64,000 bases of DNA, taken from positions 2,072,001-2,136,000 of the forward strand of contig NZ_CP104213.1 of assembly GCF_025244745.1 (NCBI RefSeq), given 5' to 3'. This document shows, piece by piece, positions 24,547 to 34,187 of the stretch. The DNA comes from Deinococcus rubellus. Lineage in GTDB: Bacteria > Deinococcota > Deinococci > Deinococcales > Deinococcaceae. The notes below the pieces were generated by a model. The model did no database searches, was not told the DNA's origin, and saw only the letters and a program-made list of their open reading frames with translations. The position numbers and the translations under genes are program-made. Every line of letters begins with the position of its first letter. Within the stretch, counting starts at the first letter, position 1.

Positions 24547-26546
24547 GATTTCTTCTCCTTCTCAAGATTCTCTTCGGCCACCACGTCGCCGCCGAGCACG
24601 TCCTGCGAGATGACCTCGCTGCTGCGGCCCACATTGGGCACCGGGGTCGCCGCCTCACGGGCCGCCTCGCCAGGCGTCAGGTGGGCGCTGGCGTCACTGC
24701 CCGCAGCGTCCACCGCCTTGACAAGCTGCGGCGGCGGCGGATCGGTGATGCGGCGACTCAGGAAGCCCCCGGCCGCGATAAACAGCACGATCAGGGCCTT
24801 GAGCACCGTCACGATGTCCTTGTTGACCTTGTCGAGCACCCGGTCCACGTTCACGCCGCCGGTATCAACAGTGCCGAACAGGATGGCGGCGGCCACCACC
24901 CCGCCGGGCGTGCTCTGACCCATCAGGGCCACCGCGATGCCGTCAAAGCCCACGTTGACCGGCATATTGGCCTTGAGCCGGAACTCGTCGAGTGCGCCGC
25001 CCATGGTGTAGTGGGTGGCTCCCAGGCCGATCAGCGCGCCCGACAGAGTCATGGCCAGAATCACGTTCTTGCCGACGCTGATGCCGCCGTACTCCGCTGC
25101 CGCCGGGCTGAGGCCCACCGCCCTCAGTGCGTAGCCCGCCGAGGTGCGCCACAGCAGCACGCCCATCAGCACGGCGCAGACCAATCCGATCAGGAAGGAG
25201 GTGTTGAGGCGGCTGGCGCTGAAGCTGCCGACGACCGGAATACCCACCGTCTTCCAGGTGATGAAACCCACGACAACGGCGGCGGCCAGAGCGATCCACA
25301 GCCGCGCCTTGACACGGCGCAGGCCGTAATACAGGGCCGCGAACACCAGTAGCGCCAGCACCGGCCCCAGCGAGAAGTAGGCGGCCTCTCCCCGGTTGAA
25401 GCTGATCAGGTCAGCAATGGAGGCCAGGCGCGCGCCCGGCTGGAACTCGGCGCTCTTGGCCTCGAAACCAGGGGCCTTGAAGGGCAGCGTGTAGGTCTTA
25501 CCCAGCAGGGGAAACGTAGACGAGCCGATCAGGAAGATGAAGATGGCCGAGGCGATGTAATTGAGCATGATGGTGTTGATGACTTCGCTGGAGCCGAAGC
25601 GGGCCTTGAGCAGACCCGGAATCGCGCCCCAGATGGCCCCGCCGAGCGCCGCTGCCAGCACCGTGGCGGGCAGCAGCAGGAAAGTGGGCAGCGGCGCGTA
25701 GACACCCACCAGCATGGCTCCGATACCGCCCGCCGTGAGCTGGCCGGGGCCGCCGATATTGAACAGGCCCGCCCGGAAACCGAAGGCCACCCCCAGCCCG
25801 GCGAAGATCAGCGGGGTGGCGAGCTTGAGCGAGTCGAACAGCCCGTTGAGACTGGTGACCGGGGCAAACAGGGTGGTGTAGACGTACCACACCACGTCCA
25901 GCTTGCCGGTCAGCAGTTCGCCGAACGAGAGGGCGCGGTTCAGGCCGTTGGGCACCGGTTGCACCACCACCACCACCAGTGCCCCCACCGCGATGGCCAG
26001 TGTAATGGCGGCGAGCGGCACCAGCAGGCCGCGCAACCGGTTGAGACGCTCCCACCAGCTCGGCCACATGCTCAGGCCCGCGAACAAGCTGACTCCCCCG
26101 GCCAGGAGCGGCAAAAAGAGGCCCAGATGCATGCCTCCCGCCGTCCAGGGAATTCGCCGGGCGCGCACACCTTTGGCGACCAGCTCAGCCACTGCTGCAC
26201 TCAGCGCCGAGTTAAAGACGATGATGGCCGCCACGCCGAGCAGCATCGTGAGCAGCCCGGCGATCCACAGCCAGCTGGTCCGCCGCAGCGCCGCGAACAG
26301 GCTGAGGGCCAGCAGCAGCAACGTGCCCCAGCCGAGCAGCAGGGCCGCACTGACATTCGGCAGGTTCTCGAAGGGCGAGCCGACGAAGTTGGTCAGGCCA
26401 CCAGGAAAGCGTTGCAACAGCGACTGGGCGTTGAAGTTGCGGCTGAGCGTGCCGTAGGGAAACAGAAACAGACCGACGAGCGCCAGCACGATGAAAATCA
26501 GGCTCAGCCGCGCTGCCAACGGTGAGGGCCTCACAGATTCAGACAT
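24543..26546 (-). CDS. ABC transporter permease, BMP/nucleoside type, extended (NupP-like)
   Basis: 667-aa permease, nearly twice the usual 350 aa. The C-terminal part from about residue 235 is the standard domain (GLGVAFGFRAGLFNIGGPGQLTAGG, LKARFGSSEVINTIMLNYIA, VGLSPAAAEYGGISVGKNVI). The first roughly 230 residues add several extra transmembrane helices (LSLIFIVLALVGLFLFPYG, LLLGWGTLLLLALSLFAAL, and others) not found in NupP. A charged C-terminal tail of about 60 residues follows the last helix. Promoter: CTGACA-18-TAGAAT with the -10 six bases before the ATG. No BMP binding lipoprotein is in the window. Confidence 0.87.
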   Translation of the reverse strand: MSESVRPSPLAARLSLIFIVLALVGLFLFPYGTLSRNFNAQSLLQRFPGGLTNFVGSPFENLPNVSAALLLGWGTLLLLALSLFAALRRTSWLWIAGLLTMLLGVAAIIVFNSALSAAVAELVAKGVRARRIPWTAGGMHLGLFLPLLAGGVSLFAGLSMWPSWWERLNRLRGLLVPLAAITLAIAVGALVVVVVQPVPNGLNRALSFGELLTGKLDVVWYVYTTLFAPVTSLNGLFDSLKLATPLIFAGLGVAFGFRAGLFNIGGPGQLTAGGIGAMLVGVYAPLPTFLLLPATVLAAALGGAIWGAIPGLLKARFGSSEVINTIMLNYIASAIFIFLIGSSTFPLLGKTYTLPFKAPGFEAKSAEFQPGARLASIADLISFNRGEAAYFSLGPVLALLVFAALYYGLRRVKARLWIALAAAVVVGFITWKTVGIPVVGSFSASRLNTSFLIGLVCAVLMGVLLWRTSAGYALRAVGLSPAAAEYGGISVGKNVILAMTLSGALIGLGATHYTMGGALDEFRLKANMPVNVGFDGIAVALMGQSTPGGVVAAAILFGTVDTGGVNVDRVLDKVNKDIVTVLKALIVLFIAAGGFLSRRITDPPPPQLVKAVDAAGSDASAHLTPGEAAREAATPVPNVGRSSEVISQDVLGGDVVAEENLEKEKKS

Positions 26547-26582
26547 TGGCCCATTCTAGGGGCCGTTCCCAGCAAATGTCAG
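26544..26582 (-). promoter_or_regulatory. Leaderless promoter of the permease pair
   Basis: Minus strand CTGACA (26582-26577), 18-bp spacer, TAGAAT (26558-26553), 6 bases, ATG at 26546. One of the clearest promoters in the window. Confidence 0.6.
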
Positions 26583-26592
26583 GTGCACCGCC

Positions 26593-26634
26593 TTTCACCG
26601 TGCGGTCCTCACCTGCTACACTGCTGCGGCTATG
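26593..26634 (+). promoter_or_regulatory. Candidate ndk promoter
   Basis: TTTCAC (26593-26598), 18-bp spacer, TACACT (26617-26622), 9 bases to the ATG at 26632. Confidence 0.45.
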
Positions 26635-27048
26635 GAACGAACCTTTGCCATGATCAAGCCCGACGGTGTACGCCGGGGCCTGACGCCCGAAATCCTCACC
26701 CGCATTCAGCGCAAAGGCTACCGCGTGGTCGGCCTCAAGCAGATGATGATCAGCCACGAAACCGCCGAGAGCCACTACGCCGAGCACAAGGATCGCCCTT
26801 TCTTCGGTGAGCTGGTCAGCTTCATCACTGGCGGCCCGGTGGTGGCTATGGCCCTGGAAGGCGAGAACGCCATTCTCGGCTGGCGCGGCATGATGGGCGC
26901 GACCAATCCGGCCAACGCCGCTCCCGGCACCGTCCGCGCCGACCTCGCCACGACCACTGGCGAGAACGTGACACACGGTTCCGACAGCAGTGACAGCGCC
27001 GAGCGCGAGCTGAAGCTGTTTTTCAGCGAGGATGAGCTGCTGAAGTAA
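26632..27048 (+). CDS. ndk: Nucleoside diphosphate kinase
   Basis: 138-aa cytosolic enzyme that balances NTP pools by phosphate transfer through a histidine. The N-terminus [13 protein letters not shown], the [20 protein letters not shown] segment and the active-site block [20 protein letters not shown] with catalytic His115 are all intact. It sits divergently from the nucleoside-type permeases and close to pyrE, a nucleotide-metabolism neighbourhood. Followed by a bidirectional hairpin terminator. Confidence 0.97.
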   Translation: MERTFAMIKPDGVRRGLTPEILTRIQRKGYRVVGLKQMMISHETAESHYAEHKDRPFFGELVSFITGGPVVAMALEGENAILGWRGMMGATNPANAAPGTVRADLATTTGENVTHGSDSSDSAERELKLFFSEDELLK

Positions 27049-27070
27049 GGGGTGTGGGAACGAACGAGAT

Positions 27071-27110
27071 GAAAGAAGTCGCCCGCCGGGTTGGGGGCGA
27101 CTTTCTTTGG
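27071..27110. terminator. Bidirectional terminator between ndk and the P-loop kinase
   Basis: AAAGAA-GTCGCCC pairs with GGGCGACTTTCTTT around a short loop; A-rich on one side and T-rich on the other, between two convergent genes. Confidence 0.7.
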
Positions 27111-27126
27111 CGGGGAATGGGTCGGC

Positions 27127-27624
27127 CTAGGAAGGCGATCGTTCCAAAAACTCCCTGGCGGCCCGGTCACTTCTCAGCACGATGACCCTGAGTTGCGGCG
27201 TCTCTCTGAGCTGCTCAAGCTGCTGCGCGCCCAGCTTGGGAAAGTTCCAGATAAAACGTAAAAATGCCCAATCCAGCGGCTCTTTGCCGAGGTGCTTGGC
27301 GTCGGGTCGGCAGCGCAGCAGGGCGCGGGTGACGGCGCGAAAGAGGCACAGCCCGCGCGAATACATCAGTATGACGGCAGTGTCGGCCCGTTCGGCGCGG
27401 ATGTTCAGCGTGCCCGCGTAGTTTCCGTCCAAAATCCAGCGCTCCGGCGCAGTGGCGGCCCGCATCTGGGCTTGCCAGGCCGCCTGCCCCGGCCTGACCC
27501 AGCCCGGCAACCAGTACAGATCATCAAGGTGAACCAGCGGCAGACCTGTCGTATGCGCGAGCCGCTGAGCGAAGGTGCTTTTCCCCGCGCCGGGGCTCCC
27601 GACAATCATCACGCGCCGCATCAT
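27127..27624 (-). CDS. Small P-loop kinase (adenylate-kinase/FlaR topology-modulation type)
   Basis: 165-aa P-loop NTPase with Walker A GSPGAGKS near the N-terminus, HLDDLYWLPGW (acidic substrate-binding segment), ERWILDGNYAGT and an arginine-rich lid. Such proteins are annotated as topology-modulation proteins or adenylate-kinase-like; the substrate is unknown. The frame opens at GTG 27630, but TAGAGT ends 7 bases before ATG 27624, which is the preferred start. Its promoter is back-to-back with that of pyrE. Confidence 0.82.
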   Translation of the reverse strand: MMRRVMIVGSPGAGKSTFAQRLAHTTGLPLVHLDDLYWLPGWVRPGQAAWQAQMRAATAPERWILDGNYAGTLNIRAERADTAVILMYSRGLCLFRAVTRALLRCRPDAKHLGKEPLDWAFLRFIWNFPKLGAQQLEQLRETPQLRVIVLRSDRAAREFLERSPS

Positions 27625-27661
27625 CAGCACAACTCTAACGCGCGGCTATACTCCCTTCATG
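27622..27661. promoter_or_regulatory. Overlapping divergent leaderless promoters (P-loop kinase and pyrE)
   Basis: Minus: TAGAGT (27637-27632), 7 bases, ATG 27624. Plus: TATACT (27647-27652), 6 bases, ATG 27659. The two -10 boxes are only 9 bp apart, so each -35 region falls at the other gene's start codon. Confidence 0.6.
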
Positions 27662-28240
27662 TCTGAATCCTCTCCCCCACTCGACGTGCTGGCGCTCTAC
27701 AAGGACGCCGGGGCGCTGCACGAGGGCCGCTTTCTGCTGGCGTCGGGGCGGCACTCGCCTTACTTTCTCCAGTCCACCACCTTGCTGCAATACCCCCAGT
27801 ACACCGCCCGGCTCGGCGCGGCGCTGGCCGACAAACTGCGGGCGGCCAAACTGACCCCGGATTTCGTCATCGGCCCGGCCATGGGCGGCGTGGTGCTGGC
27901 CTACGAGGTCGCCAAGCAGCTCGGCACGCGGGCGCTGTTTGCCGAGAAAGACGGTGCAGGCGGCATGAAAATCCGTGAGGCCTTCAGCGTCAGGCCGGGG
28001 CAGACCTTCGTGGCGGTGGAGGACGTGCTGACCACTGGCGGCAGCGTGCTGAAGGCGGTGCGGGCCGCTGAGAGCTACGGCGCAACCTGCCTGGGCCTGG
28101 CCTGCATCGTGGACCGGCGCAGGCAGGAGGGTGCGCTCGAAGGCTACCCGCTGATCTCGCTGCTGCACCTGTACTTCGAGACCTACCAGCCTGAAGACGT
28201 ACCCGCGTGGCTGGCCGAGCGCGAGTTGCAGGAGATCTAA
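27659..28240 (+). CDS. pyrE: Orotate phosphoribosyltransferase
   Basis: Makes orotidine 5'-phosphate from orotate and PRPP in pyrimidine synthesis. 193 aa. It shows GRHSPYFLQSTTLLQYP, DFVIGPAMGGVVLAYEVAKQLG and the PRPP-binding loop FVAVEDVLTTGGSV. The start is chosen at ATG 27659, six bases after TATACT and at the point where family similarity begins, although the frame is open further upstream. Normal length. Confidence 0.95.
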   Translation: MSESSPPLDVLALYKDAGALHEGRFLLASGRHSPYFLQSTTLLQYPQYTARLGAALADKLRAAKLTPDFVIGPAMGGVVLAYEVAKQLGTRALFAEKDGAGGMKIREAFSVRPGQTFVAVEDVLTTGGSVLKAVRAAESYGATCLGLACIVDRRRQEGALEGYPLISLLHLYFETYQPEDVPAWLAERELQEI

Positions 28241-28282
28241 CGCTCCACCTTTTTGAGGATGCCTGCCCCCGCGCCGGTCCTC

Positions 28283-28297
28283 TAAGCTGGGGGCATG
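28283..28297 (+). promoter_or_regulatory. Leaderless promoter of the LiaSR-like operon
   Basis: TAAGCT (28283-28288), 6 bases, ATG at 28295. Confidence 0.55.
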
Positions 28298-30001
28298 GGC
28301 ACGGTTCAGGAGCATGGTCAGGGCGGCGGCTACTTCTCCGAACTGTTCGGGGCCGCCACCTACCGCCACCTGCTCTACTTCGTGGTGGCAACACTGCTGA
28401 GCGTGGTCACCGCCCTGGCGCTGACGGCAGCACTCCTGGGCGCGGCCCTCTCGCCGCTCCTGCTGGGCGTGCCGCTGCTGGTGCTGGGCGGCTGGGCACT
28501 GGGCAGGCTGGCCAACCTGGACCGGGCACTCGGCAGCGCCCTGCTGGACGTGAACCTCAGCCGCGCCGCGCCGCTGCGTCCGCCCGGCTGGTGGCCCTGG
28601 CTTCGCGCCCGCCTGACCGAGGCCAACACCTACAAGGTGCTGCTCTACAGCGTGCTGAAGCTGCCGTTTACCGTTCTCAGCAGCGCCTGGCTGGGACTGA
28701 CCTTGCTGGGCGGCCTGGGGTTGATGGCGCTGCCCGCCGCGCTGCATTTCTTTCCCGAACTCAATCTCCCGGTGGCGCTGGGAAACCAGGGGTACGTATT
28801 GGGCCGCGCCTCCACGTTGTTGCTGGCCTGCTGCGGCTTTTTCGTGGTGATGCTGGGCGTCAGCAGCCTGAATCTGCTGGCGCGCGCCTGGATGATCGTC
28901 AGTTACGGCCTGCTGACCGAGTACGGCGAACACGCCTCGGCGGTGCGCGAGGTGGCGGCCCTGCGGGCGGGCGCGGCCACCGTCGCCTTCGCGGGCAGCC
29001 TGGAAGAAACGCTCAGCGAGTTGCTGCGGATCTCGCTGAGCGCCACCTCGGCCCAGAGCGTCCGTATCACGGTGGGGCGGGTGACGGCGGAACTGGGCGC
29101 TTGGCCCGCTGGGCAGATGAACAGTGGGCCAGGCAGTGGGCAGGTGGGTGAGCCGCCGCTCAGCGGGCGTGACACCCTCAGCCGGGTCGGCAGCCAGCAG
29201 GTGCTGTCGCTGGCGGTGGCGGCGCGCGGCGAGGTACTGGGCACATTGCACGCCCTTTACGACGCGCCGCCAGGCAACCGAGAGATCCAGTTCTGGGCCG
29301 CCGTGACCGATCAGGCCGCCAGTGCCGCCGACACCGCCCGCCTGATCGATCAGGCCCAGCTTCAGGGCAGTGAGCAGGAGCGTGCGCGGCTGGCCCGTGA
29401 ACTGCACGACAGCGTGGCCCAGGCGCTCTACGGGGTGTCGCTGGCCGCCCGCAGCGCCCGCGCACTGATCGACAAGAATCCGGTTCGGGCCGCCGAGAGC
29501 CTCGACTTTGCCCTGAATCTCGCAGACGGAGCCAGCGCCGAGATGCGCGCCCTGCTGTTCGCCCTGCGCCCCGACGCGCTGGAGGAAGGTGGACTGGTGC
29601 CTGCCTTATCGCGCCTCGCCGAGATGCTGCGGCTGCGCTACCAGCTCGCAGTGCAGTTCGACGCGCCCGCCGAGCCGCCGCTGGGCAGCGAGATCAAGGG
29701 CACGCTCTACCGGGTGGCGCAAGAGGCCACCCACAACGCCGTCAAGCACGCCCGCGCCCGGCAGCTCAGCCTGAGCCTGTTGCCCAGCAGCGCGGGCTGG
29801 ACACTGCGAATCCGTGACGACGGCCTGGGCTTCGACCCCGCCCATACCCGGCCCGGCAGCCTGGGCCTCAAGAGCATGCGCGAGCGCGCGGCGCTGATCG
29901 GCGGCCAGCTCGACCTGGAAAGCGCGCCCGGCGCAGGCACCACCCTGACCCTGAGTGTGAAGGCGCGGCCCGCGCCAGCCGAGTCGTCGGCACAACCGTG
30001 A
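28295..30001 (+). CDS. Membrane sensor histidine kinase, NarL-type (HisKA_3)
   Basis: 568 aa. The N-terminal half is a membrane 'putative sensor' domain with four hydrophobic segments (about 27-70 as two helices, about 112-150, about 168-190). A GAF-like region follows (about 225-355). The kinase core has the HisKA_3 phospho-acceptor in ERARLARELHDSVAQALYGV and a HATPase with RVAQEATHNAVKHA and IRDDGLGFDP. It is the first of three overlapping genes (kinase, DUF4097-like protein, regulator), and resembles LiaS/VraS-type envelope-stress sensors. The signal is unknown. Confidence 0.92.
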   Translation: MGTVQEHGQGGGYFSELFGAATYRHLLYFVVATLLSVVTALALTAALLGAALSPLLLGVPLLVLGGWALGRLANLDRALGSALLDVNLSRAAPLRPPGWWPWLRARLTEANTYKVLLYSVLKLPFTVLSSAWLGLTLLGGLGLMALPAALHFFPELNLPVALGNQGYVLGRASTLLLACCGFFVVMLGVSSLNLLARAWMIVSYGLLTEYGEHASAVREVAALRAGAATVAFAGSLEETLSELLRISLSATSAQSVRITVGRVTAELGAWPAGQMNSGPGSGQVGEPPLSGRDTLSRVGSQQVLSLAVAARGEVLGTLHALYDAPPGNREIQFWAAVTDQAASAADTARLIDQAQLQGSEQERARLARELHDSVAQALYGVSLAARSARALIDKNPVRAAESLDFALNLADGASAEMRALLFALRPDALEEGGLVPALSRLAEMLRLRYQLAVQFDAPAEPPLGSEIKGTLYRVAQEATHNAVKHARARQLSLSLLPSSAGWTLRIRDDGLGFDPAHTRPGSLGLKSMRERAALIGGQLDLESAPGAGTTLTLSVKARPAPAESSAQP

Positions 30002-30938
30002 CGCCGCCCCGCCTGCGAAGTTCGCCGTTTCCGAGGTGGTCGCTACCTGCGGCGCTGCTGCGGGTGTCGGTCACGCTGGGGGCGCTGGTGGTGCTGGGGG
30101 CGCTGTTCGTCACCAGCGTGCAGCGCAGCGACCTCGGCGGCCTCAAGATCCAGTCCTCACACGTCCAGCACCCACTGACCGGGGTGCGTCACCTGACCCT
30201 GACACTCTCGCCCCAGCTCAGCCACAGCCTGCAGCTCAGCGGCAGCGGCTCGGGCAGCCTGCACGCCCAGCTCAGCGCCAGCCACGAGGACGAACTGCGC
30301 CTCCAGCGAGCTCCGCTGCTGTCCGGCACTGCGTTCGGCGCTGTGTACCGTGACCCGCCCAGCAGTCTGGCGCTGAAGCTCAGCCGCCGCCTGCGCGAGT
30401 GGCCGCTGATAATTCAGCTCGGCGGACAGAGCAGTCTGTCCGGCACGCTAACCCTCAGCCTGCCCCAGCGTCTGCCCCTGACCCTGATGCTCCAGCGACC
30501 GGCAGACGACAGCGACCTCGATTTGCGGACGCTGAGCCTGGAGCGATTGAACTTCGTCAGCGACAAGGGCCAATTGCGGGCCACCCTGCCTCAACACGGC
30601 ACACCGCAGCTCAGCGTCCGCAGCACCAGCGGCGACCTGAACCTGACCCTGCCGCCCGGCGACGCCCACACCACGCTGGACGCCCACAGCACCAGCGGCA
30701 ACGTCACGCTGAATGTGCCGCCCTCTGCGCGAGTGAGTCTGACCGTGCAGTTCAGCGGCCCGTCCTCGTCTGCCGATGTGACTTTGCCCGCCAGCTTTCA
30801 GCCGCTGAGCGCCCCAAGCCGCCAGAGTCGGCGCTACCTTCAGCCGGGCCGACCCACTGGCCCCATCCTCACCGCCCGCCTCGATCTCACGAACGGTTCG
30901 CTGACCGTCAATGCCCTGAACGCCAACGGAGTGTCCCC

Positions 30939-30942
<4 letters not shown>
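29998..30942 (+). CDS. Membrane-anchored DUF4097-like beta-repeat protein
   Basis: 314 aa, starting GTG in a four-base overlap with the kinase stop. One N-terminal transmembrane anchor (LLRVSVTLGALVVLGALFVTSV) is followed by an extracytoplasmic region with repeating beta-strand motifs such as LSVRSTSGDLNLTLPPGD and LDAHSTSGNVTLNVPPSA, the STSG-x-(L/V) pattern seen in DUF4097 and LiaF/adhesin-like solenoids. It also overlaps the response regulator (ATGA). Position between sensor and regulator suggests it modulates the kinase, as LiaF does for LiaS; that is inference. Confidence 0.72.
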
Positions 30943-31610
<668 letters not shown>

Positions 31611-31646
31611 AGCAGCGTCGCGCCCCTTATGCGCCGCCGGGTCTGT

Positions 31647-31661
31647 TACAGTTTCGTCGTG
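31647..31661 (+). promoter_or_regulatory. Leaderless promoter and start of the lipoprotein gene
   Basis: TACAGT (31647-31652), 6 bases, GTG at 31659. It selects this GTG over the upstream ATG at 31629. Confidence 0.5.
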
Positions 31662-32429
31662 ATTTCATCTTTGCCAAGCTCCACCAGGCTCTTCGCTGTT
31701 GCCCTCGGCTTGCCGCTGCTGCTGGCGGCCTGTCAGGGTCGCCAGGCCACGCCTGCGCCCAGCCTCTACAGCGTCAGCGGCACCCTGACCGGCCTCAACC
31801 CCTCGGCCACAACCACCGCCCAGGTGTTTACGCCCTGGACTGGCGGGGCAGGCACGATGCAGGCCGTCATCGGCAAGAGCGTTCTTTCCACAGGAACAGT
31901 TGACGGCAGCGGCAGTTTCAGCCTGACCCTGCCCGCCACCCTCCCGGACAGTGATCTCAACTCCTTTAATACCGCCAAGCTGGACCTGGGGAGCGCCCAC
32001 TGTGCGGGGGCGCTCATTATCAGCAACCAGGCCGCCCTGACCGCAGTGGTCGATTTTCAGCTGGTCACGGCGGCCAGCAGCCGATTTGCCGCGCCAATTG
32101 ATGTAGAGGTGAGTGTCAATGCGGACGGGAGCGGTCAGTCCACGGAGGTGGACACGCTGCTGATCTACTCAGATTCGGTCACCACCCTCAGCGGCCAGCA
32201 GCAGTGCATCGAGAACGGCTCCACCCTGGTTTCGACCTATGACATCAATCTCAAAGCAGGCTACAACACCATCAACCAGACCCTGGTTCTAAAAAAGAAT
32301 TCGGGCGGCACGACCAATAGAACCATCAGCTTCGCCAACGGCAAGTCACCGCCTCGCTGGGCCGCTGGTCCCGCGTCGGCCACGCCGCTCAGCCTCAAGA
32401 CCAATTCCAGCAAGACCCTCTTTCACTGA
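31659..32429 (+). CDS. Lipoprotein of unknown function
   Basis: 256 aa from GTG 31659. Signal peptide MISSLPSSTRLFAVALGLPLLLAAC with lipobox LLAAC, so the Cys is probably lipid-modified and the protein anchored outside the membrane. The mature part is rich in Ser, Thr, Gly and beta-strand predictions (SVSGTLTGLNPSATTTAQVF, STGTVDGSGSFSLTLPATL), with a pair of Cys residues later (SAHCAG, QQCIENG). No family recognised; the pattern is common among Deinococcus surface lipoproteins. An alternative ATG exists at 31629. Followed by a good terminator. Confidence 0.75.
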   Translation: MISSLPSSTRLFAVALGLPLLLAACQGRQATPAPSLYSVSGTLTGLNPSATTTAQVFTPWTGGAGTMQAVIGKSVLSTGTVDGSGSFSLTLPATLPDSDLNSFNTAKLDLGSAHCAGALIISNQAALTAVVDFQLVTAASSRFAAPIDVEVSVNADGSGQSTEVDTLLIYSDSVTTLSGQQQCIENGSTLVSTYDINLKAGYNTINQTLVLKKNSGGTTNRTISFANGKSPPRWAAGPASATPLSLKTNSSKTLFH

Positions 32430-32452
32430 AGTTTCAGGACGCTCGCACCTTC

Positions 32453-32479
32453 GGGTAGCCCCCAACGGCTGCCCTTTTT
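32453..32479 (+). terminator. Terminator after the lipoprotein gene
   Basis: GGGTAGCC, 6-base loop, GGCTGCCC, then TTTTT: a rho-independent terminator ending 4 bp before the convergent acyl-CoA dehydrogenase stop. Confidence 0.75.
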
Positions 32480-32483
32480 ACGT

Positions 32484-33677
32484 TCACGGCACCTGCGTTT
32501 CCCGGCGCTCGGCGTCGAGCAGTGCTCCGCCCAGGCGCTCGAAAGCTTCGGCGTCGGTGGGCGGGTGGGTCAGGCCCGCGCGGGCGTCGCGCAGCAGGCG
32601 CTCGAACGGCAGCTGGGGCGAGAGCGCCGCGCCGCCCACCACGCGGGCCGCCTGATCGGCAGCGCCCACGGCGGCGTTGGTGCACAGCGCCTTTGCGGCG
32701 GCCAGCAGCGGCAGGCGGGCGACGCTGGGGTCGGCCCCGAACTGCCGGGTGGCTTCCTGCAGCAGGGCGCGGGCGGCGGCGAGTTCGGCACTGATCCGCC
32801 CCGTCGCCTCGCGCACACGCGGCAAGCTGGACAGCGGCTGGCCCAGCGCGGTGGGCACCCGCTCGCGGACGTAGGTGGTCAGGGCCGCCAGGGTCGCCGT
32901 GCCCACGCCCAGGTAGGTTCCGGCCAGCGCTGTCCAGAACCAGGCTGGGTGGGCCGGGTGCTGCGGCTGCGGCGGCACCACGTCGCCGCACTCCACCCGC
33001 ACCCTGTCCAGGAAGATGTCCTGCGAACCGCTGCCGCGCAGCGAGAGCGAGCCGCCCCAGGTGGTTTCGATACTCACGCCCGGCGCGTGCAGCGGGGTCA
33101 GCGCGCGGGCGATCTGGTCGTCGGGGGTGCGGGCCGTGACGAGTGCGAAGTCGAGCGCCCGCGCCCCGGTGGCCCAGGTCTTGTGGCCGCTGAGCCGGAA
33201 TCCGTCCGCGTCCGGCGTGAGGGCCGTCTGCGGCAAGCCACCCCGCGAGGGCGATCCCAGGCCCGGCTCGCTGGCCACCGCGTTGATCAGCGCGCCCCGA
33301 ATGACGGCGGCCCGGCCCACCTTCAGCAGCAGTTCCGGCGGCAGGCTGCGGGCGGCAAAAGCGCTGCCCAGCACCTGCCCGGTCATCGCCAGCACCAGTG
33401 CCAGCGACGCGCCCGCTGCGCCGAGCTGCTCCTGCACCCAGGCGAACTCGCTCAAAGTCGCGCCCAGGCCGCCCAGCGGATCGCCCTCAAGCTGCGGCGG
33501 CACGCACAGCGCCGCGTAGCCGCTCGCCTTCAATGCGGCGGCGGCTTCAGGCGTCACGTCCTGGGCGGCCTCGCACTCGGCAAGGTGGGTGGTGATGGCC
33601 TGCGCAGCGCGGGCAGTCAGGTGCTGCACCTCGGGGCGCGGCCAGTCGGAAGTGGGCCAATCAGGGAAGTCCGGCAC
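32484..33677 (-). CDS. Acyl-CoA dehydrogenase-family flavoprotein
   Basis: 397 aa with the acyl-CoA dehydrogenase fold: an N-terminal helical domain, a middle beta domain with INAVASEPGLGSPSRGG and FRLSGHKTWATGARALDFALV, and a C-terminal four-helix bundle. The catalytic glutamate position of typical acyl-CoA dehydrogenases is not obvious, so it could be a DszC/NcnH-like monooxygenase of the same superfamily rather than a beta-oxidation enzyme. Start is GTG, seven bases after TACGCT. Single gene. Confidence 0.82.
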   Translation of the reverse strand: MPDFPDWPTSDWPRPEVQHLTARAAQAITTHLAECEAAQDVTPEAAAALKASGYAALCVPPQLEGDPLGGLGATLSEFAWVQEQLGAAGASLALVLAMTGQVLGSAFAARSLPPELLLKVGRAAVIRGALINAVASEPGLGSPSRGGLPQTALTPDADGFRLSGHKTWATGARALDFALVTARTPDDQIARALTPLHAPGVSIETTWGGSLSLRGSGSQDIFLDRVRVECGDVVPPQPQHPAHPAWFWTALAGTYLGVGTATLAALTTYVRERVPTALGQPLSSLPRVREATGRISAELAAARALLQEATRQFGADPSVARLPLLAAAKALCTNAAVGAADQAARVVGGAALSPQLPFERLLRDARAGLTHPPTDAEAFERLGGALLDAERRETQVP

Positions 33678-33690
33678 GCCGGTCAGCGTA
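33675..33690 (-). promoter_or_regulatory. Leaderless promoter of the acyl-CoA dehydrogenase homologue
   Basis: TACGCT (33690-33685, minus strand), 7 bases, GTG at 33677. Confidence 0.45.
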
Positions 33691-33951
33691 GAGCATCCAG
33701 GCAGGATAGAAGTGACCGAATCGCTCCTTTCCGGGCGGCGCGTACCAGAGTACCCCCCCGCCGTACCAGTACACTTCCGGTCAGCACGAAACGGGAACCA
33801 ATTAGAGAAAACCGTATATCCCCTTGCAGATGGTCATAACTCAACCCCGCCCGGCGGCCAGCAAACTCCTTCCAAGCACCCAGCCCCTCAATGACACGGC
33901 CAAACTGACTCGACCTGCCCCCGCTGCCTCGGTCACGCCGTTCCTGGCCAT
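33691..33951. other. Non-coding stretch, nothing recognised
   Basis: About 260 bp with no persuasive gene on either strand and lower GC than the surroundings, including short repeats of GTACCAG (33746 and 33763 region). It leads into the MITE-like element. Confidence 0.4.
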
Positions 33952-33955
33952 TTAT

Positions 33956-34187
33956 ACTGAAACGCGGACGAAAGTCTGCATATTCAGTCCCCAGAAAGCG
34001 GCTCCAGGACTTCATTTTGGCCGTGAGCCAGCGAAACCCCTGGACAGCTGGTGTTGGGAACGGCGATATGCCTTCAGATCAGAGCAGATGACTATGCAAC
34101 GTCTCCCCTGGACAAGGCTCAAGGCACATCCAAAAACACCATTGCAGACGAATTTTTTTCTTGGCAGCGTTTCGTCCGCATTTCAGT
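33956..34187. mobile_element. MITE-like element with 18-bp terminal inverted repeats
   Basis: 232 bp bounded by ACTGAAACGCGGACGAAA (33956-33973) and the complement of ACTGAAATGCGGACGAAA (34187-34170), 17 of 18 matching, and flanked by the direct repeat TTAT (33952-33955 and 34188-34191). No transposase fits inside. A minus-strand reading of the left part (ending WSRFLGTEYADFRPRFS...) could be a remnant, but this is not recognised. The parent element was not seen in the window. Confidence 0.6.
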
